Notes: generated by a model from the letters alone, not told the origin. A stretch of DNA of 45,254 bases from an uncultured Paracoccaceae bacterium (GCA_938049225.1 CALICM010000040.1:1-45254), one strand, 5' to 3'. Shown: positions 32,962 through 42,591, numbered from the stretch's first letter. Translations and numbers: made by a program.

Positions 32962-34995
32962 TTGCCTATGGCCAAATCCACCCTTTTTGTCGGGGCAGCC
33001 CTGCTGGCGACCCTTGGCCTCTCCGGTTTTGGCGGACATAGCGCCGCCCGTCTGGTTGAGGCGCGGATTAGCGCGCAAGCGGCCCAGGTCCTTGCCCCCG
33101 AAGACAGCTGGCTGACATTGGTTCCGGACGGCGCGATCCTGCAACTGACAGGAGAAGCGCCTGGGGAGCTGGCACATACAGCCGCCCTCGCGCGCCTCGG
33201 GGCCGCTGGACTTGGGGTTCGGCTGGACGATCACACGACAGTCGGCCCTGCGGAAGGCACCGAGGCAGCCCCCCCGAACATAGCGGCGGCACGGCTGGAC
33301 ATCTTGATCAACGACGGTGCGATGACGCTGTTTGGCGATGTGCCCACCCGGGATCTGCAGCGCGGTTCCCTGGCCGACCTGGCCCAACAGCCTCGGGTGT
33401 CCGACATGCTGGTCCCTCTGGATGGGACCGCCGCGCCAGGCTGGGCCGATGCGCTAAACCTGGCGCTTGAGGCGGCAACCCTGATTGATCGCGGTCAGAT
33501 CACCGCCGGCCCCGATCACGTGAAGGTCGAGGGGACCGCTCGGTCGGATAGTGAGCGGCTTGCGGCCATCACGACACTTGAGGCCGCCGCCCCCAAGGGG
33601 GTCAAACTGACCCTGGATTTGGCGGCGCCGCGGCCAGTGATCTCGCCCTTTGTTTTTGCAGCCAAGAAGGGCGAGGGCGCGGTCCAAGTTACCGCCTGCA
33701 CCCTGTCCCGGCCCGAAGATCTGGCCATTCTCGCCGCCAAGGATGTATGCCGAGTTGGCCTCGGCGCCCCTTCGCCCGACTGGGCGGGGGTCGTGCAATC
33801 CACTCTGGCCACCCTAGAGGCACTTGGGGGCGGAACAGTGGATATTCGCGATGTCGACATCACCCTCACCGGCCCGGTTGGCATGAACCCAGAGGCGTTT
33901 GAGGCTGCTGTCGCGGATCTGACTGACGCGCTGCCACAGCTCTATTCACTGACTGCGAGCCTGCCTGTGCCGCCACAGGCACAAAGCGACCCCGCCCTGG
34001 CGCCAGCCAAGTTTACCGCCGTACGCACCGAAGATGGCGCCGTGCGCCTGCGCGGCGACCTGCTGGACACCCGCTTGCGGGAAACGGCGCAGGCTTTTGC
34101 CGAGGCGCATTTCGGTTTCGACACCGTGATCAACGAAACCACCGCCCGTGAAGATCTGCCAACGGGCTGGTCAACCCAGGTGGTGGCGGGCCTCGAGGCA
34201 CTGGGGATGCTCAGCACGGGACAATTGGCGGTCACCGAAAGCGGCTTGAGCCTGACGGGCACCGCCCCGTCACTGCGGGTCAAGGACGACCTGCGCGCGG
34301 CTTTGGCCCGCAAGCTGCCCAGCACGGTCAACATCGCGTTGGACGTTTGGGAGGCTGAGGTTCTGCGCGCCGATCCGGTAGTACAAGTGCCAGCGGAGCT
34401 GTGCGCTGAGCAAATCTCGATCCTTTTGGAGGGTGGGCAGATTGTATTTCCACCTTCTGAAACCGAGATCGCCGAGGAAAGCCTGCCGATCATCGACCGC
34501 ATCGCCGAAATCCTGGGCTATTGCCCAGGTGCGCGGTTCGAGATCGCCGGGCATACGGACTCGCAAGGACGCGAATCGTCAAACATGGCGCTCAGCCAGT
34601 CCAGGGCGGACGCGGTTCTGGCAGCCGTCCTCGAGCGCGGCGTGGACCTGGTCTTTCTGACTGCGCGCGGCTATGGCGAAACATCGCCCATTGCCACGAA
34701 CGAGACCGAGCAAGGACGGGCGTTGAACCGCCGGATCTCGTTCGAGCTGGCGCCGAAGGAAGCTGTGACGACGCCGCAGCCGTCAGAATCCCCCATCGCG
34801 ACAGCGCCCGAAGCGGGCACACTTGTGACACGCGCCGCGCAATCCCCCTTGGACGGGATAGAGGAAGAGTCGGGGGCCACGCCGACCGACGCCCCACCCA
34901 CGGCAGACCCTGATTTGCAGGATGAAGAGCCGCAGGCGAAAGATACCTCAGACGTGATGCGGCCACTGCCCCGCCCCACCCCGAGCGACGGTTAG
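32962..34995 (+). CDS. large BON-like/OmpA-domain envelope protein
   Basis: The 677-residue product has a signal sequence (about 1-27). A long periplasmic region follows with repeated BON-like modules of about 70 residues, such as DGAILQLTGEAPGE, DHVKVEGTARSDSE and EDGAVRLRGDLLDTRLR. A C-terminal OmpA domain (about 495-600) contains FEIAGHTDSQGRESSNMALS and GRALNRRISFEL and should bind peptidoglycan. An acidic proline-rich tail ends the protein. A TTG at 32962 is 7 nt after GGAG and is favoured; the ATG two codons later has poorer spacing. Four cysteines occur in the periplasmic part. It is probably co-transcribed with the small coiled-coil gene 11 bp downstream. Confidence 0.82.
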   Translation: MPMAKSTLFVGAALLATLGLSGFGGHSAARLVEARISAQAAQVLAPEDSWLTLVPDGAILQLTGEAPGELAHTAALARLGAAGLGVRLDDHTTVGPAEGTEAAPPNIAAARLDILINDGAMTLFGDVPTRDLQRGSLADLAQQPRVSDMLVPLDGTAAPGWADALNLALEAATLIDRGQITAGPDHVKVEGTARSDSERLAAITTLEAAAPKGVKLTLDLAAPRPVISPFVFAAKKGEGAVQVTACTLSRPEDLAILAAKDVCRVGLGAPSPDWAGVVQSTLATLEALGGGTVDIRDVDITLTGPVGMNPEAFEAAVADLTDALPQLYSLTASLPVPPQAQSDPALAPAKFTAVRTEDGAVRLRGDLLDTRLRETAQAFAEAHFGFDTVINETTAREDLPTGWSTQVVAGLEALGMLSTGQLAVTESGLSLTGTAPSLRVKDDLRAALARKLPSTVNIALDVWEAEVLRADPVVQVPAELCAEQISILLEGGQIVFPPSETEIAEESLPIIDRIAEILGYCPGARFEIAGHTDSQGRESSNMALSQSRADAVLAAVLERGVDLVFLTARGYGETSPIATNETEQGRALNRRISFELAPKEAVTTPQPSESPIATAPEAGTLVTRAAQSPLDGIEEESGATPTDAPPTADPDLQDEEPQAKDTSDVMRPLPRPTPSDG

Positions 34996-35006
34996 AGGGG
35001 ACAGCA

Positions 35007-35336
35007 ATGGACAGGATGCAGTTGACGCTGGTCGCCGCCGCCGCGCTGTTCGTCGCGGTGGTTCTGGGATGGGGGCTGCGCTGGATTTACGAGCTGCTCA
35101 ACCCGCCCGCCCCACCAAAACCCAAAGAAGACAGCGAATGGGCGGAATACGCAAAGGCCTGCGAGGCGCAGCGGGACGAGGCCTATGATAAGCTTGAAGG
35201 GGTTGAGCGCGATTTGACCAACCGCCTGAATCAAGCCCAGGCGGAGCTTTCCGCCTCGATGGAGGCACTGGGCGATGCCCGACGGGCGGCCCAAGATCTC
35301 GAGGCCAAAGTCACCGCCTTGAAGGCGAGCGATTGA
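35007..35336 (+). CDS. small membrane-anchored coiled-coil protein
   Basis: The 109-residue product has one N-terminal membrane helix (about 5-25, LTLVAAAALFVAVVLGWGLR), a proline-rich hinge (NPPAPPKPKE), and a charged helical tail (about 45-109) predicted to be a coiled coil. It starts 11 bp after the BON/OmpA gene with AGGGG upstream, so the two are likely made together. It converges on moaE with 4 bp between stops. No family recognised. Confidence 0.7.
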   Translation: MDRMQLTLVAAAALFVAVVLGWGLRWIYELLNPPAPPKPKEDSEWAEYAKACEAQRDEAYDKLEGVERDLTNRLNQAQAELSASMEALGDARRAAQDLEAKVTALKASD

Positions 35337-35340
35337 GCCG

Positions 35341-35787
35341 CTACCAGCGGTTCAGTGCCTCGGCATCGCTGTCGCGCGCGTCGACCCAGCGACCTCCATC
35401 CCGGGTGCCTTCCTTCTTCCAAAACGGCGCGCGGGACTTCAGGAAATCCATCAAAAACTCGGCCGCCGCGAAGGCATCCCCGCGATGGGGCGACGCGGCG
35501 GCGACCAAAACGATCTGATCCCCCGGCACCAAACGTCCGGTGCGATGCACAATCAACGTGGCTTGCAAGGACCATCGGCTGTGCGCCTGCGCTTCGATCT
35601 CGGCCAGGGCTTTTTCGGTCATGCCGGGATAGTGTTCCAGGGTCATCGCGTCGATCGCCTCGCCTTGCGCTGTGCCCCGCACCAAGCCGACAAAACTGGC
35701 AATCGCACCGATGTCCGTCCGCCCCTTGCGCAAACCCGCAAGCTCGGCGCTAAGGTCGAAATCCTCGGTCTGGACCCGGCTCACCAT
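35341..35787 (-). CDS. moaE: molybdopterin synthase catalytic subunit MoaE
   Basis: MoaE transfers sulfur from MoaD thiocarboxylate to precursor Z (cPMP) to make molybdopterin. The 148-residue product contains ASFVGLVRGT, LEHYPGMTEKALAEIE, HRTGRLVPGDQIVLVAAASPHRGDA and the catalytic lysine region FWKKEGTRDGGRWV, all family features. It lies 5 bp after moaD and is the last gene of pgsA-moaD-moaE. The C-terminus is complete. Confidence 0.95.
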   Translation of the reverse strand: MVSRVQTEDFDLSAELAGLRKGRTDIGAIASFVGLVRGTAQGEAIDAMTLEHYPGMTEKALAEIEAQAHSRWSLQATLIVHRTGRLVPGDQIVLVAAASPHRGDAFAAAEFLMDFLKSRAPFWKKEGTRDGGRWVDARDSDAEALNRW

Positions 35788-35792
35788 CTGGG

Positions 35793-36038
35793 TCAGCCCC
35801 CGGTCATCGGCGGGAAGAACGCAACCTCGCGCGCGCCAACCAGCGGTGCGTCCAGGTCGACCAACTCTTGATCGACCGCCACGCGGATCGCGGACATATC
35901 TGCGAAAGCGACCGCATAGCGATCTTCGCGCATCTTCAACTCATCTACCAAGGCGCTCACGGTCGCAGCTTGGGTCGAGACGGTCTCGCGGGGCAGTCCA
36001 ATACGCTCGCGAACCCAGGCGAAATACAAGACCTCCAT
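35793..36038 (-). CDS. moaD: molybdopterin synthase sulfur-carrier subunit MoaD
   Basis: The 81-residue beta-grasp protein ends in FFPPMTGG, the Gly-Gly tail that is adenylated and thiocarboxylated by MoeB-type enzymes. MEVLYFAWVRERIG opens the protein in the usual way, and REVAFFPPMTGG closes it. It is 12 bp after pgsA and 5 bp before moaE. No moeB is in the window. Confidence 0.95.
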   Translation of the reverse strand: MEVLYFAWVRERIGLPRETVSTQAATVSALVDELKMREDRYAVAFADMSAIRVAVDQELVDLDAPLVGAREVAFFPPMTGG

Positions 36039-36050
36039 TATATCCCCCCT

Positions 36051-36710
36051 TTACGTGCGCAGAAACGGCAGCGCTTTGACAAAATAGTCGATCCCGGTGA
36101 GCGCGGTCAGCACACCCGCGATCCAAAAGAGCACCAGACCGCCCATATGCACAATATCATAACGCGTCGAGAGGGCGGTCAAGCCCAGGGTGTCTTCGGC
36201 GGTTCCGCTTAGGATCGCCTCGAATTCGGCGGGATCATTGGCGTAATATATGGCCTCGATCTGCAACTGAAAGATACCTGTCAAAAGCAAAGCTGTGATC
36301 GCCACCATCTGCGCGGTCGTCTTCCACTTGGCCAATTTCGTCACCGCCAGTTTGCCCGCATCCGCCCCCAGAAACTCGCGCAACCCCGACACGAAAACCT
36401 CGCGGAACAAGATCAGAGCGGCAGGGACCACGACGAGTGGGTTCAGACCACTAAGGCCCATTAGCACCGCCAGCGCCATGATCACCATGGCCTTGTCCGC
36501 AATCGGGTCCAGCATCCGGCCAAAGGCGGTGATTTGGTTCCAGCGGCGGGCCAGATAGCCGTCGACATAATCGGTCAAGGCCGCCAACACAAAGAGCACC
36601 AGCGCCACCGTGTCAGCCAGCGGGCGGGGCAGAAACACAAAGACCAGCGCAAAGGCAGGGGCGGCCAGAAGGCGACCGACGGTCAGGATATTGGGGATCG
36701 TCCAGGTCAC
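36051..36710 (-). CDS. pgsA: CDP-diacylglycerol-glycerol-3-phosphate 3-phosphatidyltransferase
   Basis: PgsA makes phosphatidylglycerol phosphate in the inner membrane, the precursor of phosphatidylglycerol, which is also the lipid used by KpsS/KpsC. The 219-residue protein has the full CDP-alcohol phosphotransferase motif: Asp50-Gly51, Ala54-Arg55, Gly64, Asp68 and Asp72 in DGYLARRWNQITAFGRMLDP. It has about five membrane helices. The start is a GTG at 36710, 5 nt after GGAGAG, giving MTWTIPNILTVGRLL. The open frame extends further upstream without family-like sequence. It heads the moaD-moaE unit. Confidence 0.93.
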   Translation of the reverse strand: MTWTIPNILTVGRLLAAPAFALVFVFLPRPLADTVALVLFVLAALTDYVDGYLARRWNQITAFGRMLDPIADKAMVIMALAVLMGLSGLNPLVVVPAALILFREVFVSGLREFLGADAGKLAVTKLAKWKTTAQMVAITALLLTGIFQLQIEAIYYANDPAEFEAILSGTAEDTLGLTALSTRYDIVHMGGLVLFWIAGVLTALTGIDYFVKALPFLRT

Positions 36711-36789
36711 AGCAACTCTCCGTCTTGGCCCCCGGTTATCGCGTGCGACGGTGGGGGTTGCAAGATGCGGTATTGGCGGCTGTGATCGG

Positions 36790-36819
36790 GGTGGGCGCCG
36801 CCCCCAGGGGGCGCCCACC
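36790..36819 (-). terminator. strong GC hairpin after the cytochrome P460-like gene
   Basis: GGTGGGCGCC and GGCGCCCACC form a perfect 10-bp stem 7 bp after the stop codon; the loop can add CCCC/GGGG pairs. There is no U-run, but its position right after the stop and before pgsA fits a terminator or a 3'-stabilising structure. Confidence 0.6.
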
Positions 36820-36826
36820 GCTGATA

Positions 36827-37420
36827 TTAGTTGGTGGCGCCGATGCGCACTTCTTCCAGCGGATAGGCCAACGCGTCTTGGTCCGAGAACGCGGCATGGC
36901 AGTCGTGGCAGAAAGCTTGCTTGAACTTCATCGGCTTTCCGTTGGGCTGGACGCCGGAATAAACCCAATTGTCGGTCTCGTCCGCCTCGCCGGCGGCCAC
37001 TTTGGTCATGATGAACAAGGGGCCTATCCGGGCCTTGCCTTCCTTACCCAGCTTGACGCTTTCTTTGGCCAGGACCGAGCCGACGGGCATCTCAACGCCC
37101 TCGTACTCGAACTTCAGGTACTGCTCTGCAGCCACGTCATTGGCAAAAGTCAGCAAAAGCCGCTCGCCATGCGGGCCTGCGACGGCCGGACGGGTCGCTG
37201 TCACGGCCCATTCGCGATAAACCGCCGCAACGGGATCCTCGCCTTTGGTATAGCCTGCAAGCATCTTGGCCTCCATGCACTCATAGAGGGTGACGACATC
37301 CGCCTCCTCCAGATCGAAAGGGTCGGCGCTGGGCGCGATACAATCCTCGGCATGGGCCGAGGTTGTCGACAACAGCATAGCTGCTGCAAGGGCCGCTGCT
37401 GCGAGCGATAAGATTTTCAT
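36827..37420 (-). CDS. cytochrome P460-like c-type haem protein
   Basis: The 197-residue protein has a Sec signal peptide (1-24, ending SAHA). A periplasmic P460-type domain follows with YREWAVTATRPAVAGPHGER and GPLFIMTKVAAGE. A single haem site CHDCH is at 171-175. P460 cytochromes oxidise hydroxylamine or detoxify NO-type species through a haem-lysine crosslink; whether this protein has the crosslinking lysine cannot be judged by eye. GGGAGG precedes the ATG. It is a single-gene unit with its own terminator-like hairpin. Confidence 0.8.
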   Translation of the reverse strand: MKILSLAAAALAAAMLLSTTSAHAEDCIAPSADPFDLEEADVVTLYECMEAKMLAGYTKGEDPVAAVYREWAVTATRPAVAGPHGERLLLTFANDVAAEQYLKFEYEGVEMPVGSVLAKESVKLGKEGKARIGPLFIMTKVAAGEADETDNWVYSGVQPNGKPMKFKQAFCHDCHAAFSDQDALAYPLEEVRIGATN

Positions 37421-37501
37421 GAAGCCTCCCGTTTTTTCAGAATCGTGCTAAACGTTGCATTCTTCTGTACACGCCCTTTGGCGGCGATGCCGCTCACAGG
37501 T

Positions 37502-38458
37502 TCACACGTTTTTGTGAGGCGTTTTAAGCCGTTGTCGCGGGTGAGCTGCGGCGTAACTGGCCATCAAGCTGACCTCGTTAACGGCGGTATAGGCTTGGGT
37601 GGTCGACAGCGAGGCATGGCCCAGCAAATCTTGGATCGTACGCAGGTCCGCGCCACGCTCTAGCAGATGTGTCGCGAAGGAGTGCCGCAGCGCATGGGGT
37701 GTCGCGGTTTCGGGCAGACCCAGCATCTGGCGCAGTTGGGACATGGTTTTCTGGATCTGACGCGGATTGAGCGGCCCGCCGCGCACCCCGCGAAACACAG
37801 GGACATCGGGCGCCATCGGGAAAGGGCAGGCGGCGACATAGTTTGCGATCGCGGTCTGGGTGATCGGCAAGATCGGAACCAGCCGTTCCTTATCGCCCTT
37901 GCCGCGAATGATCAGCCCCTCGCCCACAGGCAGGGCACGGCCCGTGATCCCCAAAGCCTCGGAAATCCGCAGGCCAGCCCCATAGAGCAGCGCCAAAACG
38001 GCGGTGTCGCGCAGGTTCAGCCAAGCCTCGTCATGCAGGGCGGTGGACAGATCCAACAGATCGGCCGCGCCGGCCTCCGTCACCGGGCGCGGCAGGCGCG
38101 GTTTGCGGCGCGGTGCGCGGGTGGCAGTGACCGCGGCCGAGGTGACGCCCTCGGCCTGGTCCAGCCAGCGGTAAAAGCTTTTGACCGCGCTCAGCGCCCG
38201 CGCGACCGAAGCCGCATCCAGCCCCCTGCCCCGCTCGTACGCCAGCCAAGCGCGCATGTCGCGCACGGTGACCTGACCCAAAGCCGCCCGCCCCGCGGGG
38301 CCACCCCAATGACCCGCCAAAAAGCCCAAATATCCCGCGACATCGCGGCGGTAGGCCTCGATCGTCAAAGGGCTACTGTTGTGAACCGCCAGCAAATTGC
38401 CCAACCACCGATCCAGCAAGGCCAGCGCCCCACCTGACCCGCGCGGGCCGTCGCTCAT
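37502..38458 (-). CDS. xerC: tyrosine recombinase XerC
   Basis: XerC resolves chromosome dimers at dif together with XerD. The 318-residue protein has an N-terminal SAM-like core-binding domain (about 10-100). The catalytic domain carries the first Arg in YGAGLRISEALG, Lys in RGKGDKERLVP, HALRHSFATHLLERGAD, and HASLSTTQAYTAV with nucleophile Tyr about 290. All catalytic residues are present. Its start overlaps the DUF484 stop by 4 bp, matching the widespread DUF484-xerC pair. Nothing links it to a local integrated element. Confidence 0.92.
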   Translation of the reverse strand: MSDGPRGSGGALALLDRWLGNLLAVHNSSPLTIEAYRRDVAGYLGFLAGHWGGPAGRAALGQVTVRDMRAWLAYERGRGLDAASVARALSAVKSFYRWLDQAEGVTSAAVTATRAPRRKPRLPRPVTEAGAADLLDLSTALHDEAWLNLRDTAVLALLYGAGLRISEALGITGRALPVGEGLIIRGKGDKERLVPILPITQTAIANYVAACPFPMAPDVPVFRGVRGGPLNPRQIQKTMSQLRQMLGLPETATPHALRHSFATHLLERGADLRTIQDLLGHASLSTTQAYTAVNEVSLMASYAAAHPRQRLKTPHKNV

Positions 38459-39174
38459 GCCAGCCAGCGGCGCAGCAATCGCTCAAGCGCACCGGTGAAG
38501 AAGGTGAGCAGGTCGTTGCCTTGGTCCGAGCTAAAACGCGCGCCATCCTCGGACCCCATTCCCAAAAGGGCGGGGCGTTTGCCGGGGCCCAAATCCAGAC
38601 GCAACACCGCCTCGGATTGGATCCATGCCTCGCCGTGGCCATAAAGGTCATCGGCCAGCCCGTTCGCCTTGCGCAAAGTCACCCGACGGCCTGGTTGATC
38701 AACCCCTTCGCCCAGATAGCCGCCCACGCCGCCGGGCGGCAGGGCGGTCACCAATGTGGCCAACGGCCCCTCGGGGCCCAGCGCCGATCCAGGGGCCGCG
38801 TTGGTGGTCTCAAGCCCAAGGCGAATCGCGTCGATGGACAGAATGCTTGCCACATCCTCGCCTAACGCCTGCAGGAACCCGCGAAAATCCCTTGGCTCGA
38901 TCAACGCCAAAACGGCGCGGTGCACCTGATTGGTGCCCGCCAGGTTCTCGTAAGCCGCCGCGATCACCGTACGGTTCGTGCTTTCCAGCTGTTCCAGGCG
39001 ATCCTCGAGCCGATCCACCAGCTTGCCGCGCAAGTCAATGATGTTCCGCCCACCGCTGCCGCCGCCATCGGCCGCCAGCAGGGCCGACATGACCTCGGGA
39101 TCGCCAAGGATCATGCTTGGATTGCGCATGATCTGGTCCCGAATAGCGGCCGTGGGCTTTTGCGCCCCGCTCAT
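38455..39174 (-). CDS. DUF484 family protein
   Basis: The 239-residue product has a helical N-terminus (IRDQIMRNPSMILGDPEVMS) and a GAF-like domain (about 95-235), typical of DUF484 proteins that precede xerC in Proteobacteria. Their function is not established. A glycine-rich GGGSGGRNIIDLRG segment links to the coiled LVDRLEDRLEQLESTNRTV helix. It is 16 bp after the transaldolase gene and overlaps xerC by 4 bp, so all three are probably one transcript. Confidence 0.88.
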   Translation of the reverse strand: MSGAQKPTAAIRDQIMRNPSMILGDPEVMSALLAADGGGSGGRNIIDLRGKLVDRLEDRLEQLESTNRTVIAAAYENLAGTNQVHRAVLALIEPRDFRGFLQALGEDVASILSIDAIRLGLETTNAAPGSALGPEGPLATLVTALPPGGVGGYLGEGVDQPGRRVTLRKANGLADDLYGHGEAWIQSEAVLRLDLGPGKRPALLGMGSEDGARFSSDQGNDLLTFFTGALERLLRRWLA

Positions 39175-39190
39175 GTTCCCACCCCCAAGC

Positions 39191-39844
39191 TCACAGGATC
39201 TTCTGCCCCGTCTTGCCCCAATCGGCCAGAAATGCGTCCAATCCCTTATCGGTCAGCGGATGCGCGACCATCTTCTTAATCACCGCTGGCGGCGCCGTAA
39301 TCACATCCGCCCCAACACGCGCGCTGTCGGCGATGTGGTTGACGCTGCGGATCGAGGCGGCAAGGATCTGCGTCTCGAACCCATAGTTGTCATAGATTGT
39401 GCGAATGTCCTCGATCAGTTCCATCCCATCCAAGTTGATGTCGTCCAAACGGCCAATGAATGGGCTGATGAAGGTGGCCCCGGCTTTGGCCGCCAGGATC
39501 GCCTGGTTGGCTGAAAAACAAAGGGTGACATTCACCATCCGCCCCTCGCCGCTTAGCACCTTGCAAGCCTTGATCCCAGCCCAGGTCAGCGGAACTTTGA
39601 TGGCGATGTTCTCGGCGATCTTCGCCAGCTCGCGCCCCTCGGCGATCATGCCCTCGGCATCCAGCGCGACCGTCTCGGCGCTGACCGGGCCATCGACGAG
39701 GGCGCAGATCTCTTTTGTGACCTCTTTGATATCCCGCCCAGACTTCATGATCAGCGAAGGGTTTGTCGTCACGCCGTCCAGCAAGCCGGTGTCGGCCAGC
39801 TCGCGGATCTCGTCAATCTCAGCGGTATCTGCGAAGAATTTCAT
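39191..39844 (-). CDS. tal: transaldolase (TalC/fructose-6-phosphate aldolase-like)
   Basis: The 217-residue short transaldolase subfamily protein has the Schiff-base lysine at 83 in [45 protein letters not shown] and [16 protein letters not shown] are family signatures. It acts in the non-oxidative pentose phosphate pathway or as an aldolase; the short form alone does not decide which. The ATG at 39844 is the natural start, since residues read upstream of it overlap the priA promoter side and look non-coding. It is divergent from priA by 93 bp. Confidence 0.92.
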   Translation of the reverse strand: MKFFADTAEIDEIRELADTGLLDGVTTNPSLIMKSGRDIKEVTKEICALVDGPVSAETVALDAEGMIAEGRELAKIAENIAIKVPLTWAGIKACKVLSGEGRMVNVTLCFSANQAILAAKAGATFISPFIGRLDDINLDGMELIEDIRTIYDNYGFETQILAASIRSVNHIADSARVGADVITAPPAVIKKMVAHPLTDKGLDAFLADWGKTGQKIL

Positions 39845-39937
39845 GTCTGCCTCGTGGTTCCCGGGGGCCTTTGGCGCGGACCTTAGCCCATGCTGCAGCC
39901 AAGCGGAATACCACATCCACCCGACAGGCCCGTCCAG

Positions 39938-42124
39938 ATGAGCGAATTTGCCCCTGGCACGCTTGTGGCGGTCCTGACAACCGAGCCGCTGGATCGGTTC
40001 TTGGACTATAAAGCGCCCGAGGGTGGTCTGTCGGTCGGCGACTTCGTGACCGTTCCACTGGGCCCGCGCCGGGTCCTGGGCGTGGTCTGGGGCCCGGGCG
40101 AAGGCGGCTTTGATCCGGCCAAGATCCGCACTGTGTTGGAGGTTTTGGACGTCCCGCCGATGTCCGATGTCATGCGCGCGTTCCTAACCAAAACCGCCGA
40201 ATATACGCTGACCCCCTTGAACCAAATGCTGCGCCTGGCCACCCGGGCCCCGGGGCTGGGCGCGCCACCGGGCATGCGTCACGTCCTGTGCCGTGGGGCC
40301 GCCGATCCCGATCGCGTGACCGACGCCCGTGCCCGGGTTTTGGATGTGTTAGACGCGCACGACGGTGCAGGCTTCGCCAGCGGTGAGTTGGCGGCACTGG
40401 CCGGGGTCTCGGCCAGCGTTTTGAAAGGGCTTGAGGCGCAGGGCGCGCTGATCCGCATCCCCGAGCCGCGCGATCCGCCCTACCCCCGGCTGGATCCGGA
40501 TCTGCCCGGCCACCCTTTGACTGCGGATCAGGCCGGTGCCGCAAAACTGCTGCGCCATGCGGTGGCCGAGCAGCGCTATGGCACCACGCTGCTGAAGGGC
40601 GTCACCGGATCCGGCAAGACCGAAGTGTATCTCGAGGCTGTCGCCCAAGCGCTGACCCAAGATCGCCAAGCGCTGGTGCTGCTGCCCGAGATCGCCTTGA
40701 CCGGTGCCTTTCTGGAACGGGTCCAAGCCCGTTTCGGCGCGCGCCCCGCCGAATGGCATTCGGGCGCCACCCAGGCCGAGCGGCGGCGCTGCTGGCGCGC
40801 GGTGGCCAAAGGCGAGGCGCAGCTTGTGGTCGGCGCCCGCTCGGCCCTGTTCCTGCCGTTCCAAGATCTCGGCCTGATCGTCGTCGATGAAGAGCACGAC
40901 AGCTCGTACAAGCAAGAGGAAGGTGTGCTTTACCACGCGCGGGACATGGCGGTTCTGCGCGCCTCGCTCACCGGTGCGACGGTGGTCCTGGCCACCGCGA
41001 CACCGGCCCTGGAAACTTGGGCCAATGCCGAAGCCGGGAAATACGCGCGGCTTGACCTGCCGGAACGCTTCGGCACCGCGCTGTTGCCACAGATGTCCGC
41101 CATCGACATGCGGGCCGACAGCCCCCCCCAGGGCAGTTGGTTGTCGCCGCGCCTAGTGGATATGATCAACGACCGCCTGACCCAGGGCGAGCAGTCCTTG
41201 CTGTTTCTCAATCGCCGCGGCTATGCCCCTTTGACCCTGTGCCGCGCCTGCGGCCACCAGATAGGCTGCCATCAATGCGACGCCCGCCTGGTCGAGCATC
41301 GCTTCCTCAACCGTCTGGTCTGCCACCAATGCGGCGAGACGGCACCCATCCCCACAAAATGCCCCAAATGCGCGGTCGAAGATCGCATTGTCGCCCTCGG
41401 GCCCGGGGTGGAGCGGGTCGCTGAGGAAACCGCACTCTTGTTCCCCGAGGCCCGCATCCAAATCCTATCGTCAGATCAAACCGAAAGCACCCGCGCCCTG
41501 CGCGCCCGGATTGACGAGATCGCGGCGGGCGGCACCGACATCATCATCGGCACGCAAATCGTCGCCAAGGGCCATAACTTTCCAATGCTGACGCTGGTCG
41601 GTGTGGTCGATGCGGATTTGGGCCTGATGGGCGGCGATCTGCGCGGCGCGGAACGCACATTCCAATTGATCCGACAAGTCGCCGGCAGGGCCGGGCGCGC
41701 CGAAAAACCCGGACATGCCGTTTTGCAAACCTACCAACCCGACCATTCGGTGATCCAAGCCATCCTATCCGGCGAAGAAGAGGCCTTCTGGCGCACCGAA
41801 GCCGCCGCGCGCGAGGCCGCCGGCGCCCCGCCCTATGGCCGCATGACCGGCGTGATCATCTCTGGTCCCGACGAGGCACAGGTCTTCGCCGTGGGCCGCC
41901 GACTCGCCCAATCCGCCGAAAGCCTGACCTCCCAAGGGGCCCAGGTCTTTGGCCCGGTCGCCGCGCCCATCGCACGCATTCGCGGCCGGTTCCGGGCCCG
42001 CATGCTGGTCAAAGCGCCACGCGGCGTGATGCTGCAAAAACACCTGGCCGCCTGGCGCGCCGCCATCCGCCTGCCCACAAACACCCGCATCACGCTGGAC
42101 ATCGACCCGCAGTCTTTCTTCTGA
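39938..42124 (+). CDS. priA: primosomal replication restart helicase PriA
   Basis: PriA restarts collapsed replication forks. The 728-residue product has the DNA-binding N-domain (about 1-105) and Walker A GVTGSGKT (221-228). The DEEH box is [20 protein letters not shown], and two zinc-binding clusters follow ([13 protein letters not shown] and [17 protein letters not shown]). Helicase motifs V/VI are [14 protein letters not shown] and [14 protein letters not shown]. All are intact. The ATG at 39938 gives the usual short lead into [16 protein letters not shown] 9+9 imperfect palindrome (42144-42161) lies 20 bp after the stop. Confidence 0.94.
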   Translation: MSEFAPGTLVAVLTTEPLDRFLDYKAPEGGLSVGDFVTVPLGPRRVLGVVWGPGEGGFDPAKIRTVLEVLDVPPMSDVMRAFLTKTAEYTLTPLNQMLRLATRAPGLGAPPGMRHVLCRGAADPDRVTDARARVLDVLDAHDGAGFASGELAALAGVSASVLKGLEAQGALIRIPEPRDPPYPRLDPDLPGHPLTADQAGAAKLLRHAVAEQRYGTTLLKGVTGSGKTEVYLEAVAQALTQDRQALVLLPEIALTGAFLERVQARFGARPAEWHSGATQAERRRCWRAVAKGEAQLVVGARSALFLPFQDLGLIVVDEEHDSSYKQEEGVLYHARDMAVLRASLTGATVVLATATPALETWANAEAGKYARLDLPERFGTALLPQMSAIDMRADSPPQGSWLSPRLVDMINDRLTQGEQSLLFLNRRGYAPLTLCRACGHQIGCHQCDARLVEHRFLNRLVCHQCGETAPIPTKCPKCAVEDRIVALGPGVERVAEETALLFPEARIQILSSDQTESTRALRARIDEIAAGGTDIIIGTQIVAKGHNFPMLTLVGVVDADLGLMGGDLRGAERTFQLIRQVAGRAGRAEKPGHAVLQTYQPDHSVIQAILSGEEEAFWRTEAAAREAAGAPPYGRMTGVIISGPDEAQVFAVGRRLAQSAESLTSQGAQVFGPVAAPIARIRGRFRARMLVKAPRGVMLQKHLAAWRAAIRLPTNTRITLDIDPQSFF

Positions 42125-42143
42125 ATATGGCGCTTGGACCGCT

Positions 42144-42161
42144 CCTGCCAGATCTGTCAGG
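42144..42161. repeat. imperfect palindrome after priA
   Basis: CCTGCCAGATCTGTCAGG is symmetrical except for one mismatched pair. It could be a weak priA terminator or an operator for the following broken gene. No U-run follows. Confidence 0.3.
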
Positions 42162-42209
42162 GGCCCTGTGATACCGCTCAGCCGCACAACCATCGACAGG
42201 AGGTCCGAG

Positions 42210-42591
42210 ATGCGAACACACCTCATGGCCTGCTGCATGGCAGCCCTCACCGTCATGCCGCAGCCGCACAAAGCTGCGACGGCCCCCATCCCGCGGCGAC
42301 CATCGCTGAAATCGTCGCGTTTCGCCTGAAAACCGACATCACCGGGGCAGGATTCCTGGCCGCCACGCGTGCCAAGATGCCCACACTTTGCAAACCGACG
42401 TGATGGTCCGGCGCAGCCTCAGCCGGGACGACACCGGCCTGTGGACAGACTATATCGAATGGGTTGACCTCAGCAGCGCCCAAGCCGCCGCCAGCGCTGC
42501 ACACAATCTCGAAACCCTGCAACGGTTTCTTACAGCAATTGACGGCGACAGCATGTCCCTGCGTTACGCCACCATGAACCCTTTGCCCTAA
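42210..42591 (+). pseudogene. antibiotic-biosynthesis-monooxygenase/Dabb-like exported protein, two frameshifts
   Basis: A perfect AGGAGGT ribosome-binding site ends 5 nt before ATG 42210. The signal peptide MRTHLMACCMAALTVMP is read in one frame. From about 42260 the sensible continuation AAAQSCDGPHPAATIAEIVA is in a second frame. From about 42385 the rest (QTDVMVRRSLSRDDTGLWTD, YIEWVDLSSAQAAASAAHNL) to the stop at 42591 is in a third frame. Joined, these make a protein of about 126 residues resembling small alpha-beta monooxygenase-like proteins. Two one-base indels (or equivalents) are needed. Recent inactivation or assembly error are both possible. Confidence 0.65.

Noticed and set aside
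37502-38458. Phage or integron integrase
   Set aside because: Length, motifs and the DUF484 pairing match chromosomal XerC; no att site, tRNA or cargo is next to it.
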